64,000 bases of DNA from assembly GCF_003859945.1 (NCBI RefSeq), contig NZ_RQYM01000003.1, positions 94,691 to 158,690 of the forward strand, in the 5' to 3' direction. The stretch is from Leucobacter sp. OH1287 (GTDB lineage Bacteria; Actinomycetota; Actinomycetes; Actinomycetales; Microbacteriaceae). The notes under the pieces were generated by a model. It searched no databases, had not been told where the DNA came from, and saw only the letters and a program-made list of their open reading frames with translations. Below, in pieces: positions 61,607 to 64,000 of the stretch. Made by a program: the position numbers and the translations under genes. Position 1 is the stretch's first letter, and every line of letters starts with the position of its first letter.

Positions 61607-62608
61607 TTAGAGACCCGTCTCATCGTCCCAAAGAGGTAACTGTGTAGTTGAGCCATATACGGGGTGCACTCTGTCGAGGTTACTCATAAATTCCTCCCAG
61701 CTCTTGCTTAGCTTCATTATGGCGGTTGTAGAGGCGATATGCTCACGTAGTTTTGGGTGCCCGAACTCTGGGGTTAGCTGCTGGTGCATTTTTGCTCTGC
61801 GCTTTCGTTCATCTTTTGCTCGTTCCGCCTTAATCTCTTCAAATACGCCTGGGGCGAGACGCTTATAAACAATATTGTTTGTAAGATACCCAAAATAAGA
61901 AGGCTTCTTAACAGAACTGACATCGAATTTAAGCCCACGCAGTCTGAACAACTCTTTGTACCATTCAGTATCGAATGTTTTAACCCAGGGCTGTAACTCT
62001 TTCTCAACATAAGCTTCAAGGATTTGGGCGAGAGCGTCACGTGCACGCTTCTCTTGGTAGCCTGTAACCTCGTCGATAAGCGCGATAATGCCAACCCGCG
62101 CTAAGCCTCGCATAATTACTTCTGCCGCTTTTGCGGCATGAGATTGGTTTGGTGCGAGTGCACCATTTTCTCTGGCGGCTAGCCATGCTTCACACCATAG
62201 CGGGAGTACTTCGGCGCGGTAGCCGTTGGCACGAGCGTTTGTATTGGTTATAAACCGGATTGGTTCAGCGTCTTTAATTAGTTCCTCTGAAAGGTAGGGG
62301 CGAATAGCGGAGGTTCTTAGGATTGGGGGCAGCGACATGTCTGCGTCTGGAGTTTTGTTCAGTCTGCGACTGCGCCCTAACGCTTCTAACATTCCGCTTT
62401 GTGTGATTACTCGTGTTCCGTCTTCTAGTACGTAGCATTCTATTTCTACATCGCCTATTCGCAGCGGTCGGTCTGGGGAGCCGCTAACTGTTTTTAGTAG
62501 GGGTTCTTGCTTCCAGCGCGCTGTAGCTGCGTGTTTTGCGGCTAGGCTGCGTTGTTCTGCTGATAGGTTTTCGGCTCGTTTTTTACCACCGTTTGATCTG
62601 TTATTCAT
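61607..62608 (-). CDS. P63C domain-containing phage protein
   Basis: 333 residues. GDVEIECYVLEDGTRVITQSGMLEALGRSRR, FITNTNARANGYRAEVLPLWCEAWLAARENGALAPNQSHAAKAAEVIMRGLARVGIIALIDEVTGYQ, LFRLRGLKFDVSSVKKPSYFGYLTNNIVYKRLAPGVFEEI are the P63C-family blocks. These proteins occur in many prophages; biochemical role not established. An 8-bp inverted repeat with GCTAAC/GTTAGC lies just upstream, like the repressor operators. Confidence 0.85.
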   Translation of the reverse strand: MNNRSNGGKKRAENLSAEQRSLAAKHAATARWKQEPLLKTVSGSPDRPLRIGDVEIECYVLEDGTRVITQSGMLEALGRSRRLNKTPDADMSLPPILRTSAIRPYLSEELIKDAEPIRFITNTNARANGYRAEVLPLWCEAWLAARENGALAPNQSHAAKAAEVIMRGLARVGIIALIDEVTGYQEKRARDALAQILEAYVEKELQPWVKTFDTEWYKELFRLRGLKFDVSSVKKPSYFGYLTNNIVYKRLAPGVFEEIKAERAKDERKRRAKMHQQLTPEFGHPKLREHIASTTAIMKLSKSWEEFMSNLDRVHPVYGSTTQLPLWDDETGL

Positions 62609-62632
62609 GTCGCCTACCTTTTTTATGCAAAA

Positions 62633-62662
62633 ATGCTAACAAACTGGGGATAATGTTAGCAT
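62633..62662. promoter_or_regulatory. operator-like inverted repeat before the P63C gene
   Basis: ATGCTAAC (62633-62640) and GTTAGCAT (62655-62662) form a perfect 8-bp inverted repeat with a 14-bp spacer, and share the GCTAA core with the repressor switch sites at 63.64-63.71 kb. Confidence 0.6.
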
Positions 62663-62732
62663 AATTGGGGGGTATGCGTACATTAAAGGGCTGTTTTAGT
62701 GGGAGCGTGTCGCCTAGGGTGTATTGCGTGTT

Positions 62733-63119
62733 TTAGCCACTGTCTGCACGGTTTTGTGTGAGCCGCTGCTGATAGAGGTATAGTGCGTGTAGGGGTATAC
62801 CTAGGAGTGCTGCTGTGTGTTCGGGGTTGCCGTCTGCTTCGGTTTCGGCGGTGATGTAGTCGCTGGGGTTTATGAGTAGGGTTAGTGCGTGTTTGTCGGC
62901 TTTGTGTTCGTTGCGGGGCGTGTTTGTGGTGTGCCCGTAGTGGGCGTGCCCGAGTTCGTGTGCTAGCGCCCACAGGTAGTGTGTGGGTGGGAGTCGGGGG
63001 TCTATTCTGATTGTTCGGGTTGCGTGGTTGTAGTCTGCTTCTTTGCCTTGTTCTAGTAGGGTTGCGTGGGTGATTGTTACGCCTAGCTGGTCTGCATAGT
63101 CGTGTAGGTGTGTGTGCAT
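62733..63119 (-). CDS. ImmA/IrrE-family metallopeptidase of element 2
   Basis: 128 residues from ATG 63119. WALAHELGHAHYGH (His54, Glu55, His58) and EHKADKHALTLLI (Glu71) are the zinc-peptidase motifs. Linked to the repressor gene immediately upstream, the classical ImmA-ImmR arrangement. Longer upstream frame crosses a terminator hairpin and is rejected. Codon use with many GTG/TGT on the plus strand differs from neighbours. Confidence 0.85.
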   Translation of the reverse strand: MHTHLHDYADQLGVTITHATLLEQGKEADYNHATRTIRIDPRLPPTHYLWALAHELGHAHYGHTTNTPRNEHKADKHALTLLINPSDYITAETEADGNPEHTAALLGIPLHALYLYQQRLTQNRADSG

Positions 63120-63216
63120 ATTGGGGAGGGTAACAGGTGTGTGGGACGTTTTGGTACTAACAGCGGGCAGGGGTGTAGATTGTGTATACCCTTTAGGCGC
63201 TCGCCGCGTACATCCC

Positions 63217-63243
63217 AAGGGTGTCCACAGCATGGACACCCTT
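63217..63243 (-). terminator. hairpin between repressor and ImmA genes
   Basis: AAGGGTGTCCA-CAGCA-TGGACACCCTT, a perfect 11-bp stem directly after the repressor stop (minus strand). May end or attenuate transcription into the protease gene. Confidence 0.75.
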
Positions 63244-63247
63244 GCAC

Positions 63248-63622
63248 TTACTGTGGTTCCTCGCCGAGCGTATCCCAATACTCGACAGCGGCGGCGGTAT
63301 CCGGCGACAACGGTTTAGCCACAAGCTCATAATCTGACTGGGTAGCGTCCAGAAGTTCCGTAGCTCCACCCTGCAGCGCGAGAAGCTGCTCAGCCTCGGC
63401 GACAAGCTCAGAAGCGGACATGTCAAAAACCGCCGCGACACGCTCAACCTCACTAACCACAAAGGCATGATGTCCCCTCATGCAGCGAGAAAGCCTGGAT
63501 ATTTCAATGTCGCTTTGCCTACTGAGCGCTCGCAGTGAGATGTTGAGGTCGTCAAGAAGCGACTTGATTATCTGCGTAAGTGCTGTGTCGATTGGCATTA
63601 CTTGTAACGGTTTAGCTCCCAT
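63248..63622 (-). CDS. HTH repressor of element 2 (ImmR/CI-like)
   Basis: 124 residues from ATG 63622 (start at MGAKPLQ; upstream in-frame Met possible). NISLRALSRQSDIEISRLSRCMRGHHAFVVSEVERVAAVFDMSASELV is an XRE-type helix-turn-helix; the acidic C-terminus may dimerise or be the cleavage region for the ImmA-type protease. Confidence 0.8.
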   Translation of the reverse strand: MGAKPLQVMPIDTALTQIIKSLLDDLNISLRALSRQSDIEISRLSRCMRGHHAFVVSEVERVAAVFDMSASELVAEAEQLLALQGGATELLDATQSDYELVAKPLSPDTAAAVEYWDTLGEEPQ

Positions 63623-63638
63623 AACCTCATTGTATCTC

Positions 63639-63713
63639 ATTAGCAACACGCCGTAAAGAACTCCCTAATTTGCATTGTGGCTAATTAGCCACTAATCTAA
63701 AAGTGTTGCTAAT
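63639..63713. promoter_or_regulatory. switch operators of element 2
   Basis: A perfect 16-bp palindrome GTGGCTAATTAGCCAC (63677-63692) stands midway between ATTAGCAACAC (63639-63649) and its exact inverse GTGTTGCTAAT (63703-63713). Three evenly spaced GCTAAT-type sites between divergent HTH genes form a classical operator region. Confidence 0.85.
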
Positions 63714-63733
63714 AACCAACATAGGAGAAGGTC

Positions 63734-63997
63734 ATGGATCTGGTGACAGCCATAAAGGTTGAGCTAGCTAGAAAAAACATGCGAATGTTCCAGCTAGCTG
63801 ACCTGCTCGGTTTGTCTCGTGTGTCACTCTCCAAAAAGATGAACGGGCATACAGAGTTCACCGTTGGGGAACTGTATAACCTTGCCGACACTTTTGGAAT
63901 GAGTGCTTCAGGGGTAAGTGGACAAAATGTGTGGCATTTCTCGCCTAGTCCCAATCAAGCCGGTACGGGTCAGAGGTATGCAGCTCATGCCACATAA
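63734..63997 (+). CDS. HTH protein of element 2 (Cro/early regulator)
   Basis: 87 residues. VELARKNMRMFQLADLLGLSRVSLSKKMNGHTEFTVGELYNLADTFGMSASG is an XRE-type helix-turn-helix. ATG follows GGAGAAGGTC. Divergent from the repressor, so the first rightward gene of the element. Complete, ending 3 bp before the window edge. Confidence 0.75.
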   Translation: MDLVTAIKVELARKNMRMFQLADLLGLSRVSLSKKMNGHTEFTVGELYNLADTFGMSASGVSGQNVWHFSPSPNQAGTGQRYAAHAT

Positions 63998-64000
63998 CCA

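Larger units (their letters stand above)
60080..64000. mobile_element. element 2: second prophage or integrative element, left end only
   Basis: Directly after the shared att copy come an integrase homologous to that of prophage 1, a P63C protein, an ImmA/IrrE peptidase and a divergent repressor pair. The element continues past the window; its right att is not seen. Confidence 0.85.

Overview
The window reads as the chromosome of a moderately GC-rich actinomycete, most like a Microbacteriaceae/Micrococcales member. The main reason is the conserved block tlyA - nadK - recN - pyrG - xerD - ParA-like - scpA - scpB - RluB-like - tyrA - cmk - der on the plus strand. Frequent GTG/TTG starts, ATGA start/stop overlaps and a CCA-encoding tRNA-Pro fit this. 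The genus cannot be fixed from sequence alone.

Layout. (1) 1-27.2 kb is host core: a class II aldolase, a CoA-pyrophosphatase-type NUDIX gene with a frameshifted 3' end, 5-formyl-THF cyclo-ligase, galU, an acetyltransferase, two lineage-type proteins of unknown role, a HAD hydrolase, then the tlyA-to-xerD run. A minus-strand cassette follows (DUF318 permease, TIGR03943 partner, anchored exported protein), then ParA-like to Der, a second NUDIX gene and tRNA-Pro(GGG) at 27211-27287.

(2) 27.25-60.14 kb is a complete temperate siphovirus prophage integrated in the 3' end of that tRNA gene. A 63-bp direct repeat (27251-27313 and 60080-60142) marks its ends. From left to right it holds: integrase; three tiny genes including a putative excisionase; an ImmA/IrrE-type metallopeptidase overlapping a class III nucleotide-cyclase-like gene; a divergent repressor switch with TGACCA operators; a strongly structured Ash/C4-like RNA region; small early genes; a replication-type gene; HNH nuclease; terminase; portal; MuF head protein with a nuclease-toxin-like tail; scaffold; capsid; connectors; tail tube; tail chaperones with a textbook -1 slippery site; Trp-rich tape measure with an M23 domain; tail genes; an antisense lipoprotein; CHAP endolysin and holin genes.

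(3) 60.08-64.0 kb is the left end of a second element inserted in tandem at the same att site. It carries a homologous integrase, a P63C-domain protein, another ImmA/IrrE peptidase and its own divergent repressor switch with GCTAAT-type operators. It runs off the window.

Most interesting: the ImmA/IrrE + cyclase pair in the lysogeny region (possible defence or signalling module related to Pycsar-type cyclases), the MuF-toxin fusion with no visible immunity gene, the C4/Ash-like RNA locus in an actinobacterial phage, several antisense moron genes, the tandem prophage arrangement, and two over-represented words (GGATCC window-wide; strand-biased GCGCTCGC in the prophage).
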